Below are positions 8,088 to 17,573 of a stretch of 64,000 nucleotides of DNA, one piece after another. This DNA is from Pseudobdellovibrionaceae bacterium (lineage in GTDB: Bacteria > Bdellovibrionota > UBA1018 > UBA6935). The notes beneath the pieces are model-generated. The model worked only from the letters and a program-made list of their open reading frames with translations, did no database searches and was not told the DNA's origin. A program made the translations under genes and the position numbers. Positions within the stretch are counted from its first letter, which is position 1, and every line of letters starts with the position of its first letter. The stretch is taken from NCBI GenBank assembly GCA_002722705.1, contig PBMP01000024.1, positions 62,001 to 126,000 of the forward strand. The letters run 5' to 3'.

Positions 8088-9185
8088 CTAAAAATTCAAA
8101 AACAATTGTGCCATCAATAAATCTTCAGAAAGAGATTGATTCCACGCCTTCCTAAAGTCTGTTTTAAAAGTTAGATTTCTTAAAATTTTCAAATCTAACC
8201 CCAGACCAAGTCGCTTATTAAACTCCAAAAAAGGACTTTGAACATAAAGAAGTTCTCCAATAAAAGCGATTTCCAAAAATTCAACTGGATAATAAAATGG
8301 CCTGAGATAAAACGAATGCTGAAAAAAAGATTCATCTGATCGATTTAAAATATTTCTAAAATTAAAATCATATTCGGAAAGAACTCCATATTGTTCATTT
8401 CCATAGCGAGAAAATAAACCCAGCAGAGTTCTATTTAATACTTCTGAGTGAGCAAAAAGACCAATTCCCCCAAGAGAAAAGTGAGAATCTAAATAATACT
8501 CATATCTTCCCCCTAAAGACCACTCTCCATTTTGAGATACTTCTTGTCCACTCGGTGCCCCTAAAAAAAAGGTAGATTGATCATTCTCTCTCCAAAAATC
8601 ATATCTAATTGTGGAAACGACATCACTGACATCCTGTCGATTTCTAAATCGAATATAGGCACGATGATCATCGATTCTAATTCCATAAGGAAGGTAGTCT
8701 CTACCAATAGTAATTTGATCTCCTCTTTTCTTCTTTTTCCAACGATAAGAGTAAACCGCTCGTCTCAATAAAAGCGTATTTAAAAAAGAACGAGTCCCAT
8801 CACTTCGATTTGGAGTTCGCCCTACTTCGAACTGAAAACCATGTCCTTTTCCAAAATCAATAAAATTTAAATAATCAAGTTGCATCGGAAAGGCCGACCA
8901 TTCACCATTCTTATCTAAAACTACACCACGAAACTGGAGCCCATGCTGAATGCGACCATTTAGTGTAAGCGTTTTTTCAAATGAACTCTTTTCTTCAGGA
9001 TCATATTCTGAAGGAGAGATCGAAAGAGATGCTGCAATTCCTTTTCCGTAATCAGTCAACAAAGATCCACCCAGTGGAGATCGATGACAAGTCACACAGG
9101 TCGTATACCCATGACGAATCATCATCGGATGAGCAAAACTATTTTGACTTAAAAATAAAAAAGATACGATAAGAAGAAATCGCAT
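8088..9185 (-). CDS. Outer-membrane beta-barrel-like protein with one N-terminal heme c motif
   Basis: The protein begins with a signal peptide (MRFLLIVSFLFLSQNSFA) and has a CVTCH heme motif within 20 residues of the predicted cleavage site, then LGGSLLTDYGKGIA. The remaining 320 residues alternate polar and aromatic residues as in outer-membrane strands, and the chain ends in ...AQLFLNF, the terminal phenylalanine that marks many barrels. I chose the ATG at 9185 over 9200 because it gives a compact signal peptide. It lies 10 bases upstream of the diheme lipoprotein gene. A barrel with an attached heme next to a cytochrome lipoprotein suggests electron transfer at the cell surface, but no member of the known Mtr or Pio families is recognised. 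Confidence 0.7.
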   Translation of the reverse strand: MRFLLIVSFLFLSQNSFAHPMMIRHGYTTCVTCHRSPLGGSLLTDYGKGIAASLSISPSEYDPEEKSSFEKTLTLNGRIQHGLQFRGVVLDKNGEWSAFPMQLDYLNFIDFGKGHGFQFEVGRTPNRSDGTRSFLNTLLLRRAVYSYRWKKKKRGDQITIGRDYLPYGIRIDDHRAYIRFRNRQDVSDVVSTIRYDFWRENDQSTFFLGAPSGQEVSQNGEWSLGGRYEYYLDSHFSLGGIGLFAHSEVLNRTLLGLFSRYGNEQYGVLSEYDFNFRNILNRSDESFFQHSFYLRPFYYPVEFLEIAFIGELLYVQSPFLEFNKRLGLGLDLKILRNLTFKTDFRKAWNQSLSEDLLMAQLFLNF

Positions 9186-9257
9186 TAACAATGCCCCCAC
9201 TTTTAATTCTATACTTATTCATCCAAATCAGAACTAAAAATACGTTTTTCGTCAAGC

Positions 9258-9276
9258 CATTCATCATAAATGAATG
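9258..9276. repeat. Short inverted repeat between folA and the barrel gene
   Basis: Arms CATTCAT and ATGAATG with a five-base loop lie between the end of folA (9325) and the start of the barrel gene (9185). There is no T-run on either side, so it is more likely an operator or chance hairpin than a terminator. Confidence 0.3.
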
Positions 9277-9324
9277 ACTATTCATAAAAATGTGTTTACA
9301 AATGTCTGCAGAATAAAACGAGAA

Positions 9325-9801
9325 CTATTTTTTTTGGTAGACTCGAATCGTATAAGAAGGATCTTCTTCAACAAATGTTTCACGAATAATCTCATAACTC
9401 TCTTCGTTAAATTCAGGAAAATAAGTATCTCCCTCGTAAGTCTCATGAATAGAAGTTAAATAAATTCGATCACAGTATGGAAGAGCTTCCTTATACATTT
9501 GAGCACCACCAATGACAAAAACTTCTATCTGAGAGGAAATATTTTCAATCGCTTCCTTAAGAGAATGAAAAACCTCAATCCGAGAGTCTACAACTAGATC
9601 TCTATTTCTAGTGATTACAATATTACGTCTTTTAGGTAGGGGCTTTCCACCTAACTCTTCCAACGTTTTTCTTCCCATGATGATCGGACATCCAGAAGTT
9701 GTTTCCCTAAAATACTTCATTTCACTAGGGATATTCCAAGGAAGCGTTCCATCTTTGCCGATCACCCGGTTTTCCGCCATTGCAGCAATTAATGAAATCA
9801 T
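9325..9801 (-). CDS. folA: Dihydrofolate reductase
   Basis: This enzyme reduces dihydrofolate to tetrahydrofolate with NADPH and so regenerates the folate used up by thymidylate synthase. At 158 residues it has the normal bacterial length. Visible motifs: [22 protein letters not shown] at the N-terminus (folate and NADPH site), [18 protein letters not shown] (NADPH phosphate binding) and [15 protein letters not shown]. Its ATG overlaps the stop of thyA by four bases, so the pair is translationally coupled, a common arrangement. Confidence 0.96.
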   Translation of the reverse strand: MISLIAAMAENRVIGKDGTLPWNIPSEMKYFRETTSGCPIIMGRKTLEELGGKPLPKRRNIVITRNRDLVVDSRIEVFHSLKEAIENISSQIEVFVIGGAQMYKEALPYCDRIYLTSIHETYEGDTYFPEFNEESYEIIRETFVEEDPSYTIRVYQKK

Positions 9802-10592
9802 ACTGCTACCGGTGCTTTGATTGCAGGATACGGATCATAATCAACCAATTCAAAATCCTCATACTTAAAGTCAAAAATATTTTTGACTTCAGGATTTAGT
9901 TTCATCAGAGGTTTTTTTCTTGGAATTCGAGAGAGCTGAGTTTTTGCTTGCTCTAAATGATTCGTATAAAGATGTACATCTCCAAAAGTATGTACAAAAC
10001 TCCCTGGCTTTAATCCACAAACCTGAGCCATCATCAACACGAGTAAGCTGTAACTGGCAATATTAAAAGGAACCCCCAAAAACAAGTCCGCACTTCTTTG
10101 ATAAAGCTGGCAAGAAAGCTTTCCTTCTGCGACATAAAATTGAAAAAAAGCATGACATGGAGGAAGAGCCATTTTATCAAGCATTCCTACATTCCACGCA
10201 CTGACAATTAATCTCCGAGAATCCGGGTTTGTTTTTATTTGATTAACCACTGTAGAAATTTGATCAACAACCTGACCATCCGGCTTTGGCCAGGAACGCC
10301 ACTGAACACCGTAGACTGGCCCTAAATCACCTTTTTGATCCGCCCACTCATCCCAGATGGTGACTTTGTGATCTTTTAAATATTGAATATTCCCTTCACC
10401 TCTTAAAAACCAAAGAAGTTCATAAATGATCGACTTAAGATGAGCTTTTTTTGTCGTCACCAAAGGAAAACCTTCTTCGAGGTCAAATCGCATCTGATGG
10501 CCAAATAAGCTTATTGTTCCAGTTCCTGTCCGATCTTCTTTATGAGTCCCCTCTACCAAAACCTTTTCCATCAATTCGAGATAATTTTTCAT
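9798..10592 (-). CDS. thyA: Thymidylate synthase
   Basis: ThyA methylates dUMP to dTMP with methylenetetrahydrofolate as carbon donor and reductant. The chain aligns by eye with the E. coli enzyme from its first residue ([16 protein letters not shown]), which is why I chose 10592 over the in-frame ATG at 10619. The catalytic cysteine sits in [13 protein letters not shown], and dUMP-binding residues in [21 protein letters not shown]. The C-terminus ends in IKAPVAV, the conserved closing segment. Coupled to folA by a 4-base overlap. Confidence 0.97.
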   Translation of the reverse strand: MKNYLELMEKVLVEGTHKEDRTGTGTISLFGHQMRFDLEEGFPLVTTKKAHLKSIIYELLWFLRGEGNIQYLKDHKVTIWDEWADQKGDLGPVYGVQWRSWPKPDGQVVDQISTVVNQIKTNPDSRRLIVSAWNVGMLDKMALPPCHAFFQFYVAEGKLSCQLYQRSADLFLGVPFNIASYSLLVLMMAQVCGLKPGSFVHTFGDVHLYTNHLEQAKTQLSRIPRKKPLMKLNPEVKNIFDFKYEDFELVDYDPYPAIKAPVAV

Positions 10593-10956
10593 CGCATGGT
10601 ACTCTAGCATGATCCTCATTTAGAACAAGGCAGACACATTCATAAACTTTAGATCCTTCGTCTTTATTCATTAAACTGTAGAACTTCCATCCATTTAGAT
10701 TAGCAATATGCATTAATTTATCATTGGATTCTTCTAAACAACAAAATAGGCATTAACAAACCGATTTTAAAATCAAATAACCGGTTATCTATAAAGAAAT
10801 CTCATTAAATCAATCTATTCATAAACAACAATCTAAGTTGGTTTTAATTATAAAAAGCAAATTCTTCTTATAATTTTTTTAACCATACAGATTGACACAT
10901 TGCAATTCGAATTCTAAGGACTCCTAGAAACACATAAGAAAGGATCAAAAGTATTA
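10593..10956. other. Intergenic region ahead of the seven-gene exported operon
   Basis: A 364-base A/T-rich gap separates the divergent thyA and the 10957 gene, so it should hold both promoters. Two adjacent perfect palindromes lie at 10763-10774 and 10777-10788. A TTGACA hexamer at 10892-10897 could be a -35 element, but only a poor -10 (TAAGGA, 10915-10920) lies at the right distance. A TATAAT at 10869-10874 lacks a good partner. A weak AAAGGA at 10938-10943 may be the ribosome binding site for the first operon gene. I see no gene here. Confidence 0.5.
10763..10788. promoter_or_regulatory. Two adjacent 12-base palindromes, possible operator
   Basis: GATTTTAAAATC (10763-10774) and ATAACCGGTTAT (10777-10788) are both perfect palindromes separated by two bases. 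They lie about 170 bases upstream of the seven-gene operon and a similar distance from thyA. The GC core CCGG stands out in AT-rich surroundings. Regulator binding is inferred only from the symmetry and position. Confidence 0.35.
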
Positions 10957-12342
10957 ATGGGTGGGGCACAAAAAAAAATACAATTTGGACTTTTATTTCT
11001 TTTAAGCTTTAGCTTTTCAAATGTTTGTATCGCTTCTAAAAAGCCATGGCTTGTTGGAATTCGTGGATATGAGGCAAAGACTCAATCGTATTCTGAAACT
11101 ATTGAAAGTAAAATTCTTCCGACAAAAACAACGGAGTTTAGCAACGGAAATACTTTTGTTCGATTTTTAAAAAATCCTATCAATCAGAAACTAACTCTGT
11201 ATATTCCAAACAACATTGAAGATCATGATGACCTTCTTATGGAAGCTCTCATTAAAGTTCGCACCGCTAAAACAATGGGTGCCTTATCAATATCCGTTCA
11301 TTTTGAATCTGAATCCTTACCTTCAACTTTTGTATTAAAACTTTTCAAAATTTCGGGGGCGGAATCTTACCGTATTGCAAACCAAGATTATGACTTTCCA
11401 GAATATCAAACAAAAACAAAAAATTTTAAAAAAAAGTTTGCAATTGTAGGAGACACAAACCCTTCATTGAGAGACACCTTATCAAAACAACTCAATATCC
11501 CAGTCATTCAAGAATCTGAATGGAACCCCAACAATAAAAAGCTCTCTGGATACAATATATTTTATGTATCTTCTCTTGAGTCTCCAATAAACAAATCATT
11601 TTTTGATACTTTACATAAAATATATAGCACTCAATCAAAGTGGCAACAAGTTCACCTGATCTCTCCCTACCTTCCTTATGCTCGATCAGATAAGATAGAT
11701 CAATTTGGAATTACTGTAACAGGAAGACTCACTGCTGACCTCATTGAGGGACTAGGAGTAAAAACAATAACAATTGTAAGACCGCATGCACCTCAGAGTG
11801 TAGGTTTTTTTTCTATCCCTGTTTTTGAAATCAACGGAAGAGAAACAATCAATAAAGAACTCAAGAAACTGGGAGTTTCTATTATCGTTTCTCCTGACGC
11901 TGGTTTTCAAAAAGATGCTACTTTATATGCAGAAGAACTTCACCTACCCCTCGCAATTATCAATAAGAAAAGAAATCCTCTCACTGGAGAGACTCGTATT
12001 CTCGGGATTAGTGGAGACTCTGTAAAAGGGCATACTGTAGCGATTGTTGATGACGAAACTGCCTCTGGAGGAACACTTGCCGAGTCAGCAGAGTTTCTTA
12101 AAAAGCATGGTGCAAATAAGATATTTGGTGTTGTTAGCCATCTTGCAGGAAACGCTCAAAAAGCAATTGACTCGCCAGACATTGATCTCATGGTTGTGAC
12201 GAATTCATTTAACATTACTCAGCCAGATATATCAGTTTTAAATTTAGGTTTTGAAATTTCGGAAACTTTACAGTCTGTATTTTCAGGAGAAAAAAAGACT
12301 CCACTTTGTAAAACGTTATTTATACGCAGAAAGATTAAATAA
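10957..12342 (+). CDS. Exported PRPP-synthetase (ribose-phosphate pyrophosphokinase) homologue
   Basis: PRPP synthetase makes phosphoribosyl pyrophosphate from ribose-5-phosphate and ATP. This 461-residue protein has a Sec signal (MGGAQKKIQFGLLFLLSFSFSNVCIAS), then about 110 extra residues, then the two phosphoribosyltransferase-fold halves of Prs. Motifs, with the usual form in brackets: SPYLPYARSDK near 237 (PYFGYARQDR), RPHAPQSVGFFSIP near 274 (DLHAGQIQGFFDIP), VSPDAGFQKDA near 311, and the ribose-phosphate loop IVDDETASGGT near 361 (VDDMIDTAGT). The ATP-loop and PRPP-loop positions are mostly kept, so activity is possible. It is far longer than the normal 310-320 residues because of the signal and N-terminal extension. 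It heads the operon; the next gene starts one base past its stop. An exported Prs is very unusual. Confidence 0.8.
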   Translation: MGGAQKKIQFGLLFLLSFSFSNVCIASKKPWLVGIRGYEAKTQSYSETIESKILPTKTTEFSNGNTFVRFLKNPINQKLTLYIPNNIEDHDDLLMEALIKVRTAKTMGALSISVHFESESLPSTFVLKLFKISGAESYRIANQDYDFPEYQTKTKNFKKKFAIVGDTNPSLRDTLSKQLNIPVIQESEWNPNNKKLSGYNIFYVSSLESPINKSFFDTLHKIYSTQSKWQQVHLISPYLPYARSDKIDQFGITVTGRLTADLIEGLGVKTITIVRPHAPQSVGFFSIPVFEINGRETINKELKKLGVSIIVSPDAGFQKDATLYAEELHLPLAIINKKRNPLTGETRILGISGDSVKGHTVAIVDDETASGGTLAESAEFLKKHGANKIFGVVSHLAGNAQKAIDSPDIDLMVVTNSFNITQPDISVLNLGFEISETLQSVFSGEKKTPLCKTLFIRRKIK

Positions 12343-12343
12343 A

Positions 12344-13876
12344 ATGAAACTCATAAATAAATCTATTTTTTTTAGCCTCCACTTTCTTTTCATTTCTTTT
12401 GCTTTTTCTGATCAAACACAATTAGAAAATCAAATTGATGAGTTAGTACAAAAAAAAACAGTTCCCACAATCGAAGAAATGCTCACTGTACTCAACCCAT
12501 GGCCGAGTCATGAAAAAATGCTTAATCAAGAGTTTATCGCTAATGCTTACCCTAATGCTATAAACAATATCGCCAGAATGATTGTAAGTTTTGAAAAAGC
12601 CTTTCCTGGAGGAAGATATTTTTCTCTTGGAAGAGATGTCATCCAAAATAGTCTAGCCCTGGAAGCGTTTTACTATCTGAGAGGTGAGCCTAATCGCGCA
12701 GGAAGATTCAACGCAAGTACTCCAAGTTTTAAAAACTCTTCCTCAGAAACCATTGTTCGATATGCTCAGTCTCTAGGCATTAACTTCGATACCATTACAG
12801 AAAGTGCCCCTTGGGTTCTCTATGATTTTAGTAGCTATAGCCCAACTTATACCAGTGGAGGAGGAGGAGGAGAAGCAAGCCAATCCAGGCTAACGATGAG
12901 ATATCTCTATGAAACCTACAAAAATCTAGGAAAAGACCCAAAAGATCTTCTTGGAAAAATTGCGTTTGTTAATATTAGCGACAACAACCTAAAACATACT
13001 ATCAACGAAGACTTTGATCAGGAAAACTTTTTCGAAAACGTATCATCACTATCTCATATAGACGGCGTACCGGTTCCACGATTAAGCACAAGTTATGGAA
13101 CTTTTTTTAGGATAAATCATAGGACTTCAGAGTGGCATGATTCATGGCTAGGTTTTAAAGAAATAAACGAAAAACTTATTCCAATTTCTGGCGTGCAATT
13201 TTCGAATATTTCAAAAAAAACTGTTTTACAAGAAATTTATATAATTATCGAACTCATTAAATCTAATGAATTTAAAGACAAATTAGATGAATATCTAAAA
13301 CTCTATAAAATTGATTTAGATGGAAATTCAAAACTTTATCAATCACTAACGTCACAACAAATCAATGAAAGAAAAAAACAAAGAAAAAAAGAATTAGCTC
13401 TTCAAGAAGAGAAAAAACAAGAACAACTTAAAGAACATCTAAAAAACCTTTTTGAAATAGAACAATCTTTAAATGAACCCGGAGAAATCACAAACAAACT
13501 CTCAAACAACGGAAATCACTACCTTCAATGGTTAAAGCAATTTCAAAATACAGATTTTAAAGACAAAATCATTGTCCCATTTATGCAGGCTATCACTAGA
13601 GCAAGAGCTTCTCAGAAAATTAAAGGAAGAGATTATAAACGACTTTATCGTTATGTCCTAGGCAACACTCCTTCTCTTTCTGACGATCAACTAAAAGCTA
13701 TTCGGGAGCTTTATGAAAACGATGAAAAATTCAGATCTATGTTTGAAAAAAGAGAAGATGAATTTAAAAACTCCGACAAATTTGGAGGGAAAATTTCGGA
13801 ACACACTAAAACCATCTCAGATTATCTTACAAAAACTGGATGTAATCGAATTTTTACACAAATAGATAAAAAATAA
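12344..13876 (+). CDS. Exported phosphoribosyltransferase-like protein (paralogue 1)
   Basis: A 510-residue protein with a signal peptide (MKLINKSIFFSLHFLFISFAFS). I chose the ATG at 12344, one base after the previous stop; an in-frame upstream start at 12251 would overlap that gene by 90 bases and bury the signal. Around residue 91 it has YFSLGRD, and near 155 WVLYDFSSYSP followed by a glycine run SGGGGGE. The hydrophobic-strand-plus-acid pattern followed by a small-residue loop is like the PRPP loop of phosphoribosyltransferases. The same LGRD and loop blocks recur in the 15615 and 21012 genes, so the three are paralogues. The C-terminal half is charged and helical, with a likely coiled coil (KKQRKKELALQEEKKQEQLKE). 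The enzyme class is inferred from motifs and neighbours, not from a named family. Confidence 0.55.
   Translation: MKLINKSIFFSLHFLFISFAFSDQTQLENQIDELVQKKTVPTIEEMLTVLNPWPSHEKMLNQEFIANAYPNAINNIARMIVSFEKAFPGGRYFSLGRDVIQNSLALEAFYYLRGEPNRAGRFNASTPSFKNSSSETIVRYAQSLGINFDTITESAPWVLYDFSSYSPTYTSGGGGGEASQSRLTMRYLYETYKNLGKDPKDLLGKIAFVNISDNNLKHTINEDFDQENFFENVSSLSHIDGVPVPRLSTSYGTFFRINHRTSEWHDSWLGFKEINEKLIPISGVQFSNISKKTVLQEIYIIIELIKSNEFKDKLDEYLKLYKIDLDGNSKLYQSLTSQQINERKKQRKKELALQEEKKQEQLKEHLKNLFEIEQSLNEPGEITNKLSNNGNHYLQWLKQFQNTDFKDKIIVPFMQAITRARASQKIKGRDYKRLYRYVLGNTPSLSDDQLKAIRELYENDEKFRSMFEKREDEFKNSDKFGGKISEHTKTISDYLTKTGCNRIFTQIDKK
12857..12871 (+). repeat. (GGA)5 microsatellite coding a glycine run
   Basis: Five GGA triplets in frame encode the glycine run in the putative phosphate-binding loop of the 12344 gene. 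Slippage would change the loop length by whole residues without breaking the frame. Confidence 0.6.
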
Positions 13877-13926
13877 ATCATTTTAAAAAAAGCAAATCTT
13901 ACTTTTAAAAAAGGACTAAATAAACG

Positions 13927-15618
13927 GTGAAAAAACTTATTATTATTTTAACTTTAATTGCCCATCACTTCTCTTTAGCCGGATGTGAAGAAAATTTTTT
14001 AAGTCGTCTATCCACATTAGAACGACTAACTAGTCTAAATCAGGAGTCAGAACGGATTAAAGAATTAGAAAAAAAATTAACGTCTTTAAATACTAAAAAA
14101 ATTTCTAAAAAACAAAGAGGATTACTAAAAAAAATTTTTAGTAATTCTGGAAAAAAAGAAAATCAATCGGTAAAAAAGCAAATAGCTCAAATAACTTCAG
14201 AGATTCAACGTCTAAAAAAAACAAACAGAGAAAAAAACCTAAAAGCACTTGAATTGGTATTATTAACTACTGAAGGTCAGTACATTCAAGATCACCTCAA
14301 CCTAGAAAGATTAAAAAAACTAAATTCAAAACAAACAGTGACGATTCTTGCAGGGACTTCTGGAACACAGCCTGATCCTCAAATGCAAACTGAATTGACC
14401 GAATTAGTTTCTCAATTTATTTCTCGTGGATATTTTATCCTCTACGAATCAAATAGTCCTTACGCTAAACTAATTCAATCTCTAGCTCAAAAATCATCTT
14501 TTGGTATCTCTAATCAACCAACAAAACAAAGAGGCCAAGTTTACATTAAAAACACCTACTTAAGAGCACAGGCTTTATTTAACACCTCGGAAAAAATAAT
14601 TACAACTCCTGACTCCACAACTGGATTTGCGGGATTATTCAATAATGAAATAGACATTATTTTTGATCCAAAAAAAGAATGGAACTTTTCTCTTCATCAA
14701 TGGAAACAAGACTTAGATCTTATGAACATAAACATGGGAGTTCGAACTAAAGAAATACCTATTTTTGATCAAGCTACAACCGTTACTACAGCGATTAAAA
14801 AAATCCCTTCATCTCCTATCTACAGTAAAAGTTACTTTAATCAAGAATTTGACCTTGCAGGAGAGCCTATTCGTACCTCTCCTCACGTTGAGACAGAAAT
14901 TTTCCCAATAATTACAAAACAATTTAAACCAAAAAAAATAACTCTTTCAGACCTTTCTGATTATCAAATTGATCATATCGTCAAAGAAGTTACTGAACTT
15001 CTAATCGGACAAGAAGATTTAACAGGAGTAAGAGGAGCTGCAGTTTTTGGAACGGGAAGGGATGAGAATCCTTTTGAGAACCTTATTTTCAAATCTGGTC
15101 TCGCCTTAGGATCTCTTGATATTAGCATCACGACTGGCGGAGCTGGCGGTGCCATGAAAACTTCAAATACTGCAGCAATATCATCTCATGTTCCATCAGT
15201 TGGGATCCCTATCACGGGTAAACACACTCTAAAAACAGAAAAAAAAGTAGAAAAAGAACATCATTCTCTTACCGTTTCGAGTAGTGGATATGAAACCCGA
15301 ATCCCTCTCCTTCTTCACGAAAAACAACTTGTTGTTTTTGTTCCAGGAGGCTCTGGAACCATGAAAGAATTTTGGATAACGATTCTAAAACTTCTAGAAA
15401 ACCCAAAAGAAAAATTAGAGATCATTTTTGTGGGTGATGACTATTACAGTGGCTTAAAAAATCAAATCGACAGCTCATCAATTCCGCAATTCATTAAAGA
15501 TAGAATTCATTTTGTCAAAAACGATTTTGAATTAAAAATCACTATAGAGACCCTCTTCAGCTTTGGCCTTTTAGATGAAGAAATTTATTTCTTTAATAAA
15601 AAGAGGAATAAAAGATGA
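13927..15618 (+). CDS. LOG-family (nucleotide phosphoribohydrolase-like) lipoprotein, paralogue 1
   Basis: LOG/TIGR00730-type enzymes hydrolyse nucleoside 5'-monophosphates to free base and ribose-5-phosphate. The 563-residue chain starts at a GTG with an AAGGA upstream, and its leader ends in a lipobox (HHFSLAGC), so it is probably a lipoprotein. A charged coiled-coil-like stretch fills residues 25-110. A first Rossmann-like domain follows (VTILAGTSGTQPDP, about 138) without catalytic motifs, then a second with ITTGGAGGAMKTSN (about 400) and YETRIPLLLHEKQ...FVPGGSGTMKE (about 450-475). The ETR arginine and the glutamate of PGGxGTxxE match the LOG catalytic pair (ERK...PGGYGTLEE). The next gene overlaps by four bases. 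The 19519 gene is a paralogue with the same two-domain layout. Confidence 0.7.
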   Translation: MKKLIIILTLIAHHFSLAGCEENFLSRLSTLERLTSLNQESERIKELEKKLTSLNTKKISKKQRGLLKKIFSNSGKKENQSVKKQIAQITSEIQRLKKTNREKNLKALELVLLTTEGQYIQDHLNLERLKKLNSKQTVTILAGTSGTQPDPQMQTELTELVSQFISRGYFILYESNSPYAKLIQSLAQKSSFGISNQPTKQRGQVYIKNTYLRAQALFNTSEKIITTPDSTTGFAGLFNNEIDIIFDPKKEWNFSLHQWKQDLDLMNINMGVRTKEIPIFDQATTVTTAIKKIPSSPIYSKSYFNQEFDLAGEPIRTSPHVETEIFPIITKQFKPKKITLSDLSDYQIDHIVKEVTELLIGQEDLTGVRGAAVFGTGRDENPFENLIFKSGLALGSLDISITTGGAGGAMKTSNTAAISSHVPSVGIPITGKHTLKTEKKVEKEHHSLTVSSSGYETRIPLLLHEKQLVVFVPGGSGTMKEFWITILKLLENPKEKLEIIFVGDDYYSGLKNQIDSSSIPQFIKDRIHFVKNDFELKITIETLFSFGLLDEEIYFFNKKRNKR

Positions 15619-17573
15619 ATAAATTAATTTTATTTATTCTATTATTTTGCTTTACTGAGACTAATGTATTTTCCAGCGATGTAATAGAAAATCACTATGA
15701 ATCAGCTCTTCAAGCCCAAAACTCTAATAGCTACGATGAATTTCTTAAAAAATGGATTCAAACCGATATTTTAGAGTCAATTCGTAATGACATCTATTTA
15801 ATTTTAGAAGAAGTTAAAACTCTAACGACTCAAGAAAAAACTCAGTTTTTCAATGAACTCTTTTTTCATTGGTCAAATAAACGCTCAAAACTTAAAAATA
15901 GTGCTCTTGAATTAGACAAAAAAATCGGTGTTGTTTCTTTAGATTCAATTGATTCTAAAAAAATAACAGATCAACTTATTCGTTACACTCAAGAATACGA
16001 AACAGAAGTCATCATTCCTGTAATCGCTCAAATAGAAAATGAAATCAAAAGAGATTTTAATAATAAAAATTTATTTTTTATAGGAAGAGACTTTACTGCT
16101 CCATATCTTTTTATCTCTTTAAAAAAATCTATAGATAAAAATTTTCTTTACACCCTTAATGTATCAAGGAAAATAAGAGACTTAATCTTCAACCATCAAA
16201 CTTCTGAAATTTACCATTTATTAAATTCCATCGGACTAACAAAAGAGAGATTATTAAAAAATGGCTTAGTATTTATGGATTCAAGTATGTCTGGAAAAAT
16301 TCCCAGAGCAATTTTAAGAGCCATTTGTGAAAACCTAAATAAATCTGAAGCAACTCAATTCCTGAAACTTGTAGATTTCAGATATTTGAGATCAAAAAGA
16401 GTAGATGGAAACTCTTCTTTTAAAGATATTATCAACAATTACACCAGGAACAACGAAGAACTCTCTTCAGAGACTATTAAAAAACTCACCGAAACTGATT
16501 ATTTTTTTTCTATTCAACGATTTCAAATCGCTATTCCAGGAGCTATTAATCACTGGGATGCTGATCATGTTCACAATCTACTAGAGCATCGTCATAAGTT
16601 TATACAAACAGGACTAAAATTTAAAACAAAACCGTCACTTCATATTTATAGTGACAAACCTATAAAACTATCTCAAAAAGTTATATCACTCCTTGGACTA
16701 GTATCTGATCTACGACTTGCTGAAACAATTATTCCAGTAAAAAAGAAGACCACTAAAAATCAAGAAAAAATAAGAAAAAACAAAAAAGACTTAAACAAAA
16801 ACGAACTCTTATTTCAGGAAATATCTGAAGTCCATCAAAAAGGCTTCAGTGCTATGAAAGATTGGCAATATCTGGAACCATTAGAGGGAGCAAATGACTT
16901 TTTTTCATCTCTGGAAATCAAAAAAAGCGATGATCCAAATTACCCAATGGTTCTAACCTCTAATAATGCAGTCCTCTATAAGTTAAAAGGATATCTAGGA
17001 GAAGGTAGAAATGTACAAGTATTTTTAAGTGATAAAAATAGAGTTATTAAAATTACAAAAAACCCAAAAAATGCACGTAAATCTCTTTTGCAAAAATGGA
17101 CACAAGATAGAATTCTAAAAAATTATCCAAATTTTAGGCATGCAAAAATACTTTATGCACATCCAACAGGGGTAATTGTAGAACAAACTTACTTTGACGG
17201 AAAAAACTTAGAAGCAAAATATTCTCAAAATCCAATTGAAGAAATACCGAAAAAAATAAAAAACCAGGTATTGGAACAATGGCTTATCGCAAAAAAAATT
17301 GCAGCAGAACAAAACATTTGGTTAGACTTCAAAGCCGCAAATTTTCAGGTCGATAACGCTGAGCAAATTGTTAATGTAGACTACACTCCACGTCTCAATA
17401 AAGGATTTTATACTTATTTTTTTACAGACAAAACTCAAACTGAAATGCTTTCAGATATGAATTTTTTAAAAGAGTTCTTTTATCATGACAGTCGTAAAAA
17501 TAAGAGCTTTAGTTCTAACAGTACTTCGACATGTCAAATCCTATTTGGAACACCTGGAAACCTTAAAAAATGA
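15615..17573 (+). CDS. Exported fusion: phosphoribosyltransferase-like domain plus kinase-like domain
   Basis: A 652-residue protein with a signal peptide (MNKLILFILLFCFTETNVFSS). The N-terminal half shares blocks with the 12344 and 21012 proteins: FFIGRDF near residue 153 and LVFMDSSMSGKIPRA near 217. The C-terminal part looks like a small protein-kinase fold: a glycine loop GYLGEGRNVQVF near 458, a lysine strand RVIKITK, a catalytic loop LDFKAANF near 570 (the D-x-K-x-x-N pattern of RDLKPEN) and VDYTPR near 589 as the metal-binding aspartate. The kinase residues therefore look intact. It overlaps the genes on both sides by four bases (ATGA). This gene is strikingly AT-rich: bases 16021-16080 hold only nine G or C. 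Substrates are unknown. Confidence 0.55.
   Translation: MNKLILFILLFCFTETNVFSSDVIENHYESALQAQNSNSYDEFLKKWIQTDILESIRNDIYLILEEVKTLTTQEKTQFFNELFFHWSNKRSKLKNSALELDKKIGVVSLDSIDSKKITDQLIRYTQEYETEVIIPVIAQIENEIKRDFNNKNLFFIGRDFTAPYLFISLKKSIDKNFLYTLNVSRKIRDLIFNHQTSEIYHLLNSIGLTKERLLKNGLVFMDSSMSGKIPRAILRAICENLNKSEATQFLKLVDFRYLRSKRVDGNSSFKDIINNYTRNNEELSSETIKKLTETDYFFSIQRFQIAIPGAINHWDADHVHNLLEHRHKFIQTGLKFKTKPSLHIYSDKPIKLSQKVISLLGLVSDLRLAETIIPVKKKTTKNQEKIRKNKKDLNKNELLFQEISEVHQKGFSAMKDWQYLEPLEGANDFFSSLEIKKSDDPNYPMVLTSNNAVLYKLKGYLGEGRNVQVFLSDKNRVIKITKNPKNARKSLLQKWTQDRILKNYPNFRHAKILYAHPTGVIVEQTYFDGKNLEAKYSQNPIEEIPKKIKNQVLEQWLIAKKIAAEQNIWLDFKAANFQVDNAEQIVNVDYTPRLNKGFYTYFFTDKTQTEMLSDMNFLKEFFYHDSRKNKSFSSNSTSTCQILFGTPGNLKK

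Noticed and set aside
12251-12343. Longer start for the first phosphoribosyltransferase-like gene
   Set aside because: It overlaps the PRPP-synthetase gene by about 90 bases, buries the signal peptide, and the ATG at 12344 follows the previous stop by one base.
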